This document shows positions 1 to 7,939 of a DNA stretch of 64,000 nt, one piece after another. The stretch is from Methanolobus psychrotolerans. GTDB lineage: Archaea; Halobacteriota; Methanosarcinia; Methanosarcinales; Methanosarcinaceae. The position numbers and the translations under genes are program-made. Position 1 is the stretch's first letter; each line of letters begins with the position of its first letter. The notes beneath the pieces were generated by a model that was not told where the DNA came from, made no database searches, and saw nothing but the letters and a program-made list of their open reading frames with translations. Location: positions 1 to 64,000 of the forward strand of contig NZ_MBKP01000017.1 in assembly GCF_002243045.1 (NCBI RefSeq), read 5' to 3'.

Positions 1-121
1 TCTCTTCCAGATGCTTGACACGTTCTTCCAGTTTTTCTATTATCAAAAATAGCTGAGTAACAAGTTCGACGACTGCCTCAGGACCAGCATCATAAACTGC
101 AAGTATTTCTTCCCGTTCTAT
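1..121 (-). CDS. IS66 family transposase, N-terminal fragment (runs off the window)
   Basis: About 40 residues are visible: an EREEILAVYDAGPEAVVELV-type start followed by a heptad-rich helix ending KLEERVKHLEE. This is the typical N-terminus of IS66 TnpC proteins, a leucine-zipper-like helix preceding the DDE catalytic domain. A good ribosome binding site (AGAGGGGAT) lies at 126-134, but the codon at the expected start position (119-121) is ATA, not ATG, and no ATG, GTG or TTG lies in frame between the upstream stop and the conserved region. Either ATA (or the upstream ATT) is used, or the start codon has been lost by a point mutation. Function if intact: DNA transposition. Confidence 0.6.
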   Translation of the reverse strand, partial: MEREEILAVYDAGPEAVVELVTQLFLIIEKLEERVKHLEE

Positions 122-223
122 ACAAATCCCCTCTGATCAATAAAATCTTTTTTCTGAACGTTAAAATGAGGTCATAGTATATTGATTTTTACTTTAGTGC
201 TGGAAGGATGGCTGAATAGTTAC
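1..223 (-). mobile_element. IS66-like insertion sequence, one end only
   Basis: The minus strand starting at 223 reads GTAACTATTCAGCC; IS66-family ends characteristically start with GTAA. About 100 nt inside this end lies the start of an IS66-type transposase frame (1-121). The rest of the element lies beyond the window, so the second terminal repeat and the target duplication cannot be checked. The end at 223 coincides with the stop codon of the neighbouring regulator, which suggests the element landed at its very 3' end. The family assignment is from the protein N-terminus and the GTAA end; the exact boundary is inferred. Confidence 0.6.
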
Positions 224-813
224 ATTTTTTCTATAACTTTTGTATCAATAAAGAAATCATTTATTGTTTTATATTTATTTAGTAGCATATTTATTTTTAT
301 CTGCGGATACTTTTTTACTAGATAATTTTTACAATAAACTGCAGCATCTTGATCAGAAGTAGCTCTACCAACTATAATAGCCATATTTTTATCTCCAAAG
401 CAGTGATAAACATTTTGTAAAACTACACAACCTGAGATAGTAGGAGTTACAACAATATCACCAATTTCAGATGCATATAGCTCTGCTTCCATAACATGCC
501 TTTTTTCAATTTGAAGTAACTGTTCTTCGGTTTCAGCTTCTGCAAGTATAATGAATTCAGTTGACAAACCTATTTTTTTCCAGTTAGGAATAATTGTGTA
601 TTTGTCTATGATATCCTCTTTTTGCATGTTACGTATATGGTAAGCAACCGAATTACCGTCCTTGAAATCCAATATTTTTGCAAGTTCAGCATTTGTAACT
701 TTACTATTCTCCATCAATGTCAATAAAATGAAAGTATCAGTTTCGCTAATATAGGTTGTTTCTGATATTATTGTCGATATTTTCTTATTTTTTTCTATTT
801 TTGCATCTGTCAT
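220..813 (-). CDS. Lrp/AsnC-like winged-helix transcriptional regulator
   Basis: A 197-aa protein if started at the ATG at 811-813; a longer reading from 870 adds an AT-rich, hydrophobic, uncharged leader and is unlikely. Residues ~25-85 form a winged helix-turn-helix with the 'ITNAELAKIL...SVAYHIRNM' pattern of archaeal Lrp/ArsR-type readers; the remainder resembles a ligand-sensing RAM-like domain with alternating beta strands. No amino-acid ligand or target can be named. The last codon (M) and the TAA stop are built from the first bases of the IS66 end at 223, so the native C-terminus may have been longer by a few residues. It faces away from the fpo operon, with 450 bp of apparently gene-free DNA behind it. 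Confidence 0.7.
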   Translation of the reverse strand: MTDAKIEKNKKISTIISETTYISETDTFILLTLMENSKVTNAELAKILDFKDGNSVAYHIRNMQKEDIIDKYTIIPNWKKIGLSTEFIILAEAETEEQLLQIEKRHVMEAELYASEIGDIVVTPTISGCVVLQNVYHCFGDKNMAIIVGRATSDQDAAVYCKNYLVKKYPQIKINMLLNKYKTINDFFIDTKVIEKM

Positions 814-1283
814 TATTATCACGAGAAAATTATTAATTATTATAGAATAGGAGTAATAACATAAGTACAAAGTTAAAAGTCTTTTCTGTTATTCATCTGT
901 TGCTAATTTGACAATTTGAACTTAATCCCAATAATCTATAGAACTCCGACCTTTCGCAGATGTTCTGGGAATTTTGATAATTATCTGGATTGCAACTATT
1001 TACCAACTACGCGTAATAATAGTGTTATACATATAGCAATTATTAGAACTTTTGCTGTAATAAATATACTATATTCCGGGTCAAAGGAAAATATCTGTTT
1101 TTCTCAAGACATCTGCGGAATGTGAGAGAAATCATCATTCAAATAAACTAATAGCAATACAAAACGTGTATATTTCCTTTAAAATAATACATCAATATAT
1201 ATTATAACCATAAAGAAAAATAAGAACAAAGTTACAATACAAGAAAAATCTGATATTAGATTTACATAAAAAAGAAAAGAGCT
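814..1283. other. Gene-poor stretch with a long inverted repeat (955-971 / 1101-1117)
   Basis: No convincing gene is seen. A 69-codon frame at 916-1125 has no family resemblance. A short hydrophobic reading in another plus frame (about 945-1040) could be the remnant of a membrane protein, but stops break it. CGCAGATGT at 955-963 pairs perfectly with ACATCTGCG at 1109-1117. The helix continues through 964-971 with 1101-1108, with one mismatch and two G-T pairs, giving roughly 16 of 17 pairs around a 129-nt loop. The G-T pairs favour a plus-strand RNA. The right part (1130-1280) is AT-rich and featureless. Confidence 0.4.
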
Positions 1284-1301
1284 GACCGGCTAAAGCCGGT
1301 C
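1284..1301 (-). terminator. Terminator of the fpo operon
   Basis: GACCGGC-TAAA-GCCGGTC forms a 7-bp GC-rich hairpin 15 nt beyond the fpoO stop. On the minus strand it is followed by a T-rich run (CTCTTTTCTTTTTT). Position and shape fit the end of the operon. Confidence 0.75.
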
Positions 1302-1315
1302 TTCTATTTTAAAAT

Positions 1316-1678
1316 TTAATGGTGTGCGTGTTCGTCTTCAGCCTTCTGCTTTTCCCATGCTTCATGTGACTCGTTTATTGAGCCAAGGCACTTCTTGCAG
1401 AGCTGTACTGTGTCTTCCTCAGCACCCTTTGAGAATGAAGGTCTGCTGATTGTTACATCGTAAAGCTGTGCAATGTTACCGCAGAATTCACATTTGCCTG
1501 CGGTTCCGCAGCTTGGAGATTCTGCCTGCTTGTCATGGGCCTTCTTTCCTGCATTCAGACAGCCTTCACAAAGACCCTGCCACATGCCATGTGGATAGGA
1601 ATGTGCATACTTTGGCTTGAACACTCTTACAGGAACCACTGTGGGAATAGCAACTCCACAAAGATCACAATCTGCCAT
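1316..1678 (-). CDS. fpoO: F420H2 dehydrogenase subunit FpoO
   Basis: A 120-aa cysteine-rich protein that closes the fpo operon directly after fpoN. It has four CxxC pairs (CDLC near the N-terminus, CEGC, CEFC, CKKC) and a His-rich tail, so it looks like two zinc-ribbon-like or iron-sulphur-binding modules. In Methanosarcina the last gene of this operon is fpoO, a subunit with no bacterial complex I counterpart, proposed to take part in electron input. No membrane segment is present, so it should sit on the cytoplasmic side of the complex. Identity rests on position, size and the cysteine pattern. Confidence 0.85.
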   Translation of the reverse strand: MADCDLCGVAIPTVVPVRVFKPKYAHSYPHGMWQGLCEGCLNAGKKAHDKQAESPSCGTAGKCEFCGNIAQLYDVTISRPSFSKGAEEDTVQLCKKCLGSINESHEAWEKQKAEDEHAHH

Positions 1679-3130
1679 TTAGAAACCTCCGGGAATCAAT
1701 ACTTTTGCAGCTTCCATTGCCCAGTAGACAAATGGTTCAGACCAGAAACCAATTACAAGTACACCAATAACGGCGATTACCATTGCAATGGTGTATGGTA
1801 GTGGTTCTGATATCTTCTCACTGTCAGTTGGAAGGAAGTACATGTATTTGACGATCTTTGCATAGTAGTACAGTGATATTGCACTGTTGAGTATTGCAAT
1901 TACTGCAAGCCACACAAATCCTGCCTGGATGGTTGATGAGAACAGGATGAACTTGCTCATGTAACCTGCTGTGAGCGGGATACCTGCCAGTGCAAATACG
2001 AACACTGTCAGACAGAGAGCAGTTACTGGCATTCTCCTTCCAAGACCCCTGAAGTTGTCAATGTGATCTGGATCATTTGAATCCTTGTTCTCAGATAGTA
2101 CCATGTATGCTACTGCAGCAGTTGCAATGAAAGCTCCAGCCTTCATGAAACCGTGTGACAGTGCATAGAATATACCACCACCAAGTGCCATTGGTGTGAG
2201 TACCACAAATGCCATTGTGATGTAACCTGCCTGTGCAAGTGAGGAGTATGCGAGCATTCTCTTGACACTTGTCTGGTTCAGAGCTACAATGTTACCATAT
2301 GTCATTGTGATGACTGCAAGTATTGCAAAAGCAATCTGCCATTCAGCTTTAAGGGCAATCAGTGCAACTACAAATATCTTGAGAGCTGCTACAATACCCA
2401 TCTTCTTGGAACCGGCTGCAAGCAGTGCAGATACCACAGACGGTGCGCCCTGATATGTGTCAGGTGCCCACATGTGGAATGGTACAAGAGCTATCTTGAA
2501 ACCAAATCCAGCAATCAGGAGAACCACTGCAACAAGTCCCATGGGACTTGATACAAGTAAGCCTGCATTGGCAGCTATTCCCGGAATACTGGTTGTGCCT
2601 GTCGCTCCGTATACATATGATATACCGAGAAGCATAAGGGCTGCTGAAAGTGAGCCTATGATGAAGTACTTCATCGCAGCTTCCAGTGACTTTGGGTTCT
2701 TCTTCTCAAAGCCTGCAAGTGCATAGGTTGCAAGACTTGCAAGTTCAAATGCAACGAACAGTACCATAAGATCGTTTGCAGATGCAACGAACATCATGCC
2801 TATGGTTGCGAATATTCCGAGTGTGAAGAACTCTTCAGTGTGACTGTTGCCTTCTGTGTACTTGATACCAGATATCGTAAAGAGCAATGCAACTACAAGG
2901 AACACTATCTTAAAGAATTGGGACAGGGCATCAATAGATACCGTGTCATTAAACACTGTCGCCTGTGTTCCAAGACTTGAGACTGTGAGGAACAGGGAAA
3001 CAATTACACCAAGGCTTGCCAGGTAACCCAGTATCTTCTTTGAATCTGTCGGAATGAAAAGTCCAATTAGCAATACTGCCAGTCCTGTGATCGCAAGGGT
3101 AATTTCAGGAGCTAATAACATCAAATCCAT
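1679..3130 (-). CDS. fpoN: F420H2 dehydrogenase membrane subunit FpoN (NuoN-like)
   Basis: A 483-aa integral membrane protein with about 14 predicted helices, homologous to NuoN and Mrp-type antiporters. Family landmarks are visible: the glutamate in the AFELASLATYAL helix, the MKYF lysine around residue 150, and the FHMWAPDTYQGAP loop in the middle of the protein. It forms one of the three antiporter-like proton channels of Fpo, which couples F420H2 oxidation with methanophenazine to proton export. It abuts fpoO (1678/1679) and follows fpoM after 3 bp, so translation is probably coupled. Confidence 0.95.
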   Translation of the reverse strand: MDLMLLAPEITLAITGLAVLLIGLFIPTDSKKILGYLASLGVIVSLFLTVSSLGTQATVFNDTVSIDALSQFFKIVFLVVALLFTISGIKYTEGNSHTEEFFTLGIFATIGMMFVASANDLMVLFVAFELASLATYALAGFEKKNPKSLEAAMKYFIIGSLSAALMLLGISYVYGATGTTSIPGIAANAGLLVSSPMGLVAVVLLIAGFGFKIALVPFHMWAPDTYQGAPSVVSALLAAGSKKMGIVAALKIFVVALIALKAEWQIAFAILAVITMTYGNIVALNQTSVKRMLAYSSLAQAGYITMAFVVLTPMALGGGIFYALSHGFMKAGAFIATAAVAYMVLSENKDSNDPDHIDNFRGLGRRMPVTALCLTVFVFALAGIPLTAGYMSKFILFSSTIQAGFVWLAVIAILNSAISLYYYAKIVKYMYFLPTDSEKISEPLPYTIAMVIAVIGVLVIGFWSEPFVYWAMEAAKVLIPGGF

Positions 3131-3133
3131 TCC

Positions 3134-4621
3134 TTAGACCCCCATGACAGCCATAAGGCTGGTTATATGTTCTGAATTCGTCAACATCATATCAAGCACC
3201 GGGCTTGGGTTAAGTCCAAAGTACAGTATGAGGATTACAATGATGCCCATTGAAATAGTCTGATAACTATTGATATCGGCAACTGTACCGAGTTTCTCAT
3301 TGTAGACACCAAACATTGCCCTCTGGAGAGCCCATAGATGATATGCTGCAGTTATCACGATTGCCAGCAATGCAATAATTACGTATGCTGGGAGGCTCAC
3401 AAAGGCTCCTGCAAGTACTGAGACCTCTGCAATAAAACCGCTTAGTCCAGGGAGTCCAAGGGATGCCATGAAAGTCACTACCATGATGACTGCCAGTTTT
3501 GGCATCTTCTGCGCAAGGCCTCCGAGATCGTTGATGATCCTTGTGCCTGTTGCATTATTGATGATCCCGCATGACATGAACATAATGCTCATGATAAGTC
3601 CGTGTGAGAACTGTTGGAACATTGCTCCTGAAACAGAGAGTGATACAATACCAGCTGCACCGAGTGTTACGTAACCCATGTGGCTTACACTGGAATATGC
3701 GACCATTTTCTTGAGATCCTTCTGTGAGAGTGCGAGGAATGCACCATAGAGTATACTTACAGAACCAAGAACTGCCATGATGGTTATCATCAGGTTTGGT
3801 GACGCTGTAAATGGCAGCATTGGCAGCATTATCTTAAAGAGACCGTAACCACCGATCTTAAGCATGACAAAGAGCACACTTCCGGCAGTTGGTGCCTCAG
3901 TGTATGCATCCGGAAGCCATGAATGGAACGGGAAGCTTGGTATCTTGACAATGAAACCGAAGAGAAGTGCAAGGAATATCATATCTTTTGCAATTCCTGA
4001 TTCAATGAACTGGAACTGGGCAATAAGTATTGGTATGTCCAGTGTCGGGGTTCCTGTATTCTCCCATGCTGCAAAGTAAAGTCCGAATATACCGAGCAGC
4101 ATCACAAGAGAAGCCACGTGGGTGTATATGAAGAACTTTATTGAAGCGTGGTGCTTGTTGGGCCCTCCCCATATGCTCACCATGAAGAAGAGCGGTATGA
4201 GAGTAAGTTCCCAGAACACATAGAACAGGAAGAAGTCCAGAGCGGTGAATACACCGATAACTGCACCTTCTGTTGCAAGTATGAGTGCGTAGAACTTGTT
4301 CGGTGATTTTCTGTCATCGTTCCATGTAAAGAGAACGAGTAGTGGAAGTACAATTGCATTGAGAAGTATCAATGGCATTGATATTCCGTCAACACCGAGA
4401 TGGTAGGTTATTCCAAGGGAAGGCACCCACTGTACAAGTTCCTCGAATTGGTTATCAGCAATGCTACTATCAAAGTTAAAGTACATGTATACCGTGAGTA
4501 ACAGTACTGAAACCGTAGCCACAAGGGCAAGTGACCTTGCCTGTTCTTTTGTTTTTGTCAATAATGTAAGTGCTGCAAATATCAGAGGTATAAGCACGAT
4601 CAAAGATAGTATCGGCAACAT
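3134..4621 (-). CDS. fpoM: F420H2 dehydrogenase membrane subunit FpoM (NuoM-like)
   Basis: A 495-aa protein of about 14 helices. It has the NuoM signature glutamate helix (FYVFWELTLIPLFFMV) and the FPFHSWLPDAYTEAPTAGS loop, including the conserved proline/histidine region. It is the second antiporter-like module of Fpo in the cytoplasmic membrane. Its start overlaps the fpoL stop by one base (4621), typical of coupled translation within this operon. Length agrees with NuoM proteins (about 490-510 aa). Nothing unusual was seen. Confidence 0.95.
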   Translation of the reverse strand: MLPILSLIVLIPLIFAALTLLTKTKEQARSLALVATVSVLLLTVYMYFNFDSSIADNQFEELVQWVPSLGITYHLGVDGISMPLILLNAIVLPLLVLFTWNDDRKSPNKFYALILATEGAVIGVFTALDFFLFYVFWELTLIPLFFMVSIWGGPNKHHASIKFFIYTHVASLVMLLGIFGLYFAAWENTGTPTLDIPILIAQFQFIESGIAKDMIFLALLFGFIVKIPSFPFHSWLPDAYTEAPTAGSVLFVMLKIGGYGLFKIMLPMLPFTASPNLMITIMAVLGSVSILYGAFLALSQKDLKKMVAYSSVSHMGYVTLGAAGIVSLSVSGAMFQQFSHGLIMSIMFMSCGIINNATGTRIINDLGGLAQKMPKLAVIMVVTFMASLGLPGLSGFIAEVSVLAGAFVSLPAYVIIALLAIVITAAYHLWALQRAMFGVYNEKLGTVADINSYQTISMGIIVILILYFGLNPSPVLDMMLTNSEHITSLMAVMGV

Positions 4622-6633
4622 CAGAGTACCTCCATTACCACTTTAATGAGTATGACCAGAAGACTTACTCCGGTTATAACAGCCGTGGCGTAGTTCTGTA
4701 CTTTTCCTGTCTGGAACTGACGAAGTGATTCTCCGGCCTCCAGTGTCAGGTCACTCATCCATTTAACTATCCAGTCAAAACCTCTGTCAATGGCACGTCC
4801 TGCAAAGGCAAATCCTTCGTATATGACCTTGACCGAGAAGAAGTTTGTGAATATAGCATTCTGGTAGTACCTGTTATACAGGAGTTTGTAAATTGGATTA
4901 TTCCTTGAAACAAGGCTGTCCATGTTTACAATCTTCAGTCCGTAGACAAGGAAGGCAATCAAGAAACCTGCAAGTGCAACTATCAACGGCATCCATAGTA
5001 TGAGTATTGGCTCATGTCCTGCATGTGAAGCAAGGTGATAGCCACCAATTGATGCAAGCTCAGCGATGTCCATGTGCACAAAGTTGTTCACGAAGGTCTC
5101 GCTGACAAAAGTATTGAACCTCTGTGAAGTTAGACCACCGAAGACAAGTGCAAACACTGCAAGTATTGACAATGGAATTGTCATCGATGCCGGCGATTCG
5201 TGTCCTCCGTAATCCGTACGTGGCTTTCCATAGAATGTCATGAAGAGCAACCTGAAGATATATAGAGATGTAAGCAATGCTGCAGCTATTGAAAGTGCAT
5301 ATGGGATCCATGTGCCGGTCGTTTCTCCGAAAAGGTATGCACTCTCGATGATGGCATCTTTACTGAAGAAACCACTGGTACCTATGGATGTCCCGGGAAT
5401 ACCAATGCCTGCAAGCGCCAGGGATGCAGCTATCATTGTTGCTGCTGTTATTGGCATTACTTTTGCAACACCGCCAAGCTGCCTCATGTCGTGTGTACCT
5501 ACTGCGTGGATCACGCTACCTGCACACAGGAAGAGCAAAGCCTTGAAGAATGCATGGTTGATCAGATGGAAGATCGAAATGCCTACTGCCTCAGCACCGA
5601 TTGCTGCACCGACACCAAGACCAAGCATCATGTAACCGAGCTGACTTATGGTAGAGTATGCAAGTACACGTTTAATGTCATTCATTACTATACCCATTGT
5701 TGCTGCAAAAATTGCAGTGAAAGCACCAAGATAAGCCACTATCATCAGTGAATCCGGAGCTGCGATGAACATCGGGAATGTCCTTGCAACCAGATAGACA
5801 CCGGCCGTAACCATGGTTGCTGCGTGTATTAGAGCTGAAACGGTTGTCGGACCCTCCATTGCATCAGGGAGCCACACATGGAGCGGGAATTGACCTGATT
5901 TACCAACAGCACCACCGAAGAACAGGAGTGTTATTATTGTGATGTGACTGACATCCATTCCAAGAATATTTGCATTCAGTGCTGCAATTTCCGGAATGTG
6001 AGTAAAGATCTCATCGAACCGGAGTATGTAGACACCCTCTGGGATAGTACCGTTGAATATTTTGAAGAGGTCTGAGAACAGGATAACAATTCCTGCAAGG
6101 AACATCACGTCACCGACCCTGGTTGTCAGGAAAGCCTTCTTGGCTGCAGATGCAGCAGATGGCTTTTCATACCAGAAACCGATGAGCAGATAAGAACAGA
6201 CACCCACAAGTTCCCAGCAAATAAAGAGTTGGAGGATGTTGTCTGAAAGGATAAGACCAAGCATTGAAGCTGTAAACAATGCTGTCTCTGCAAAGTATCT
6301 GGATGGTGCCTTGTCATGTGACATGTAGCCTACTGAATAGATGTGGATAAGCAAACTTACAAATGACACCATTGTAAGCATAACTGCTGCCAGAGGATCA
6401 ACAAGGATACCTATGTTGAACATGGAGAACCAGTTATATGACTGATTCACAACTTCTTCAGGATTTGCAAGCAGGTTCAATGTAATTAATAGTGATATCA
6501 CAAATGATGTCGCAATAGCTGCTATTGGAATTATAGCACCGCCTGTTGGCAATTTCTTCCCGAGGAAGAATGTCAGCACAAAGGCTAGTGCAGGCAGGAG
6601 TGGTATTAAGAATGCGAAATCTTCTACTGCCAT
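4621..6633 (-). CDS. fpoL: F420H2 dehydrogenase membrane subunit FpoL (NuoL-like)
   Basis: A 670-aa membrane protein, the largest antiporter-like subunit. The QLFICWELVGVCSYLLIGFW glutamate helix and the FPLHVWLPDAMEGPTTVSAL loop mark NuoL. A C-terminal extension of more than 100 residues contains the amphipathic stretch and last helix that correspond to the lateral arm of NuoL. The start is taken at ATG 6631-6633 because AGGTGG lies just upstream; a GTG nine bases further up falls inside that site. It follows fpoK with a small gap. Role: distal proton channel of Fpo. Confidence 0.95.
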   Translation of the reverse strand: MAVEDFAFLIPLLPALAFVLTFFLGKKLPTGGAIIPIAAIATSFVISLLITLNLLANPEEVVNQSYNWFSMFNIGILVDPLAAVMLTMVSFVSLLIHIYSVGYMSHDKAPSRYFAETALFTASMLGLILSDNILQLFICWELVGVCSYLLIGFWYEKPSAASAAKKAFLTTRVGDVMFLAGIVILFSDLFKIFNGTIPEGVYILRFDEIFTHIPEIAALNANILGMDVSHITIITLLFFGGAVGKSGQFPLHVWLPDAMEGPTTVSALIHAATMVTAGVYLVARTFPMFIAAPDSLMIVAYLGAFTAIFAATMGIVMNDIKRVLAYSTISQLGYMMLGLGVGAAIGAEAVGISIFHLINHAFFKALLFLCAGSVIHAVGTHDMRQLGGVAKVMPITAATMIAASLALAGIGIPGTSIGTSGFFSKDAIIESAYLFGETTGTWIPYALSIAAALLTSLYIFRLLFMTFYGKPRTDYGGHESPASMTIPLSILAVFALVFGGLTSQRFNTFVSETFVNNFVHMDIAELASIGGYHLASHAGHEPILILWMPLIVALAGFLIAFLVYGLKIVNMDSLVSRNNPIYKLLYNRYYQNAIFTNFFSVKVIYEGFAFAGRAIDRGFDWIVKWMSDLTLEAGESLRQFQTGKVQNYATAVITGVSLLVILIKVVMEVL

Positions 6634-6635
6634 TT

Positions 6636-6938
6636 TTACCACCTCAGTATATTAATAGTCTCAAGACTTATCGTATCCTTCATTCTATAGATTGCCATAA
6701 GTATAGCAAAGCCGATTGCTGCCTCACAAGCTGCCAGTGCAATTGAGAACAGTGCAAATACCTGCCCTGTAAGGTCACCGTTGTAGCTTGAAAATGCCAC
6801 AAGGTTGAGGTTGGCTGCGTTTAGCATAAGTTCCACGCACATGAGAATACGAATACCACTACGCTGTGTCATCAGTCCATAGAGACCTATGGAAAAGATA
6901 ATTGCTGCAAGAGCAAGGTAAAAGGCGATTGGTATCAT
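6636..6938 (-). CDS. fpoK: F420H2 dehydrogenase membrane subunit FpoK (NuoK-like)
   Basis: A 100-aa protein with three membrane helices, matching NuoK in size and layout. The buried glutamate is present in helix 2 ([15 protein letters not shown]), and a second acidic residue lies in helix 3 ([12 protein letters not shown]). These residues belong to the proton path at the junction between the quinone/methanophenazine site and the antiporter modules. The gene overlaps the end of fpoJ by 4 bp and is followed by fpoL. Confidence 0.95.
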   Translation of the reverse strand: MIPIAFYLALAAIIFSIGLYGLMTQRSGIRILMCVELMLNAANLNLVAFSSYNGDLTGQVFALFSIALAACEAAIGFAILMAIYRMKDTISLETINILRW

Positions 6939-7243
6939 TGAGTATCATCTCCTTTTGCCATGTAGATGGCACCCATCAATGCGGACAACAATACGATAGA
7001 TAATATTTCGAACGGAACCACGAAATCAGTGAATATGAGCAGTCCGATACCCTCAATATTACTCTGGTCTTCCAGATTCTGAGGTAGTTGGTCCAGTGAT
7101 GGCCAGCTTGTAAAAGCAATTGCCACAACCATGACCGAAAGGAACAAAAGTGCAATTATCATTCCAAAGATACGTGGTTTAAGGTAGTTATACACAGATG
7201 TGATAACCTCCATTGCTGTAAATGAGATCTCTTTATTCAGCAT
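6935..7243 (-). CDS. fpoJ: F420H2 dehydrogenase FpoJ, C-terminal half as a separate subunit
   Basis: A 102-aa membrane protein corresponding to the C-terminal part of NuoJ, with helices near residues ~25-48 and ~72-95. In this lineage NuoJ is carried as two adjacent genes. The start at ATG 7241-7243 overlaps the 3' end of the N-terminal half by 11 bp in another frame; AAGGAG about 9 nt upstream supports it, while the TTG at 7252 is not needed. The two readings are in different frames with separate starts and stops, so this is a split gene and not a frameshift error. Confidence 0.88.
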   Translation of the reverse strand: MLNKEISFTAMEVITSVYNYLKPRIFGMIIALLFLSVMVVAIAFTSWPSLDQLPQNLEDQSNIEGIGLLIFTDFVVPFEILSIVLLSALMGAIYMAKGDDTQ

Positions 7244-7511
7244 CTGTACCAAACTCCTTCTTTGTAAGCATTACAGCGAACAAGATCAATACTCCTATTG
7301 CACCGATGTACACGAGTATCTGGATAACACCAAGGAACTGTGCATTGAGCAGTATATACAGAGCTGCAACAATGAACATTGTAATGATGAGCGCAATGGC
7401 CGCTCTAACTACATCCCTAGCCGTTACCACAAACAGTGCGAACACTATCGATGCAAGAGCCAGAATCGCAAAAACGATCATTTCAATGATTGAACCTATT
7501 GTGGTGTCCAT
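7233..7511 (-). CDS. fpoJ: F420H2 dehydrogenase FpoJ, N-terminal half as a separate subunit
   Basis: A 92-aa protein with three helices that match the N-terminal half of NuoJ. It contains the conserved pi-bulge-region pattern 'VYIGAIGVLILFAVML', which corresponds to the NuoJ third helix next to the proton path. It starts inside the last 16 bp of fpoI and ends inside the first bases of the C-terminal fpoJ gene, showing tight coupling. It works with FpoH, FpoA and FpoK in the membrane arm joint. Confidence 0.9.
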   Translation of the reverse strand: MDTTIGSIIEMIVFAILALASIVFALFVVTARDVVRAAIALIITMFIVAALYILLNAQFLGVIQILVYIGAIGVLILFAVMLTKKEFGTDAE

Positions 7512-7939
7512 CTGCTCACCTCTTCACCTGCTTCTTCTTCAGCATTGATGTCAACTTCCCTTGCCAGCATATCCGGCGTAAAGAGAAGGTCCTCATGGTT
7601 CCAGCGAATAACACCTGTCAGATACACTTTTGTACTTGACAATGCTTCCTTTGGACACTGGTCTATACAAAGACCACAGAATAGACAGTGACCGATATCT
7701 ATTGCAGGGAACCATCTCTGCTTATCACTGCCAGGACTTACACGTGCCCTGACTATCTTAATAGTATTGTTAGGACATGTATTGGCGCATATTCCACAAC
7801 CAATGCATTTGCTTTTATCCAGTTTCTGCAAGCCTCTGAACCTATCTGAAAGTTTTGTGGGTACTTCCGGGCACATTCTTGTTACAGGTGGACCGAAGTA
7901 AATGTTCTTAACTGCCGTAATTATATTTTTAATAACCAT
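7496..7939 (-). CDS. fpoI: F420H2 dehydrogenase iron-sulphur subunit FpoI (NuoI-like)
   Basis: A 147-aa protein when started at ATG 7937-7939, which shares one base with the fpoH stop (TAATG); a longer reading from 7978 would run into fpoH. Two ferredoxin motifs, CIGCGICANTCP and CLFCGLCIDQCP, hold the two [4Fe-4S] clusters equivalent to N6a/N6b. They pass electrons from the input module to FpoB. The C-terminal ~30 residues are acidic. Location: peripheral arm, cytoplasmic side. Confidence 0.95.
   Translation of the reverse strand: MVIKNIITAVKNIYFGPPVTRMCPEVPTKLSDRFRGLQKLDKSKCIGCGICANTCPNNTIKIVRARVSPGSDKQRWFPAIDIGHCLFCGLCIDQCPKEALSSTKVYLTGVIRWNHEDLLFTPDMLAREVDINAEEEAGEEVSRWTPQ

Noticed and set aside
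916-1125. 69-codon plus-strand frame next to the IS66 element
   Set aside because: Composition resembles translated AT-rich spacer, no family resemblance, no ribosome binding site, and it crosses both arms of the inverted repeat.
6935-7511. A frameshift in fpoJ
   Set aside because: Two overlapping genes each have their own start, ribosome binding site and stop; a two-gene NuoJ equivalent is normal in this lineage.
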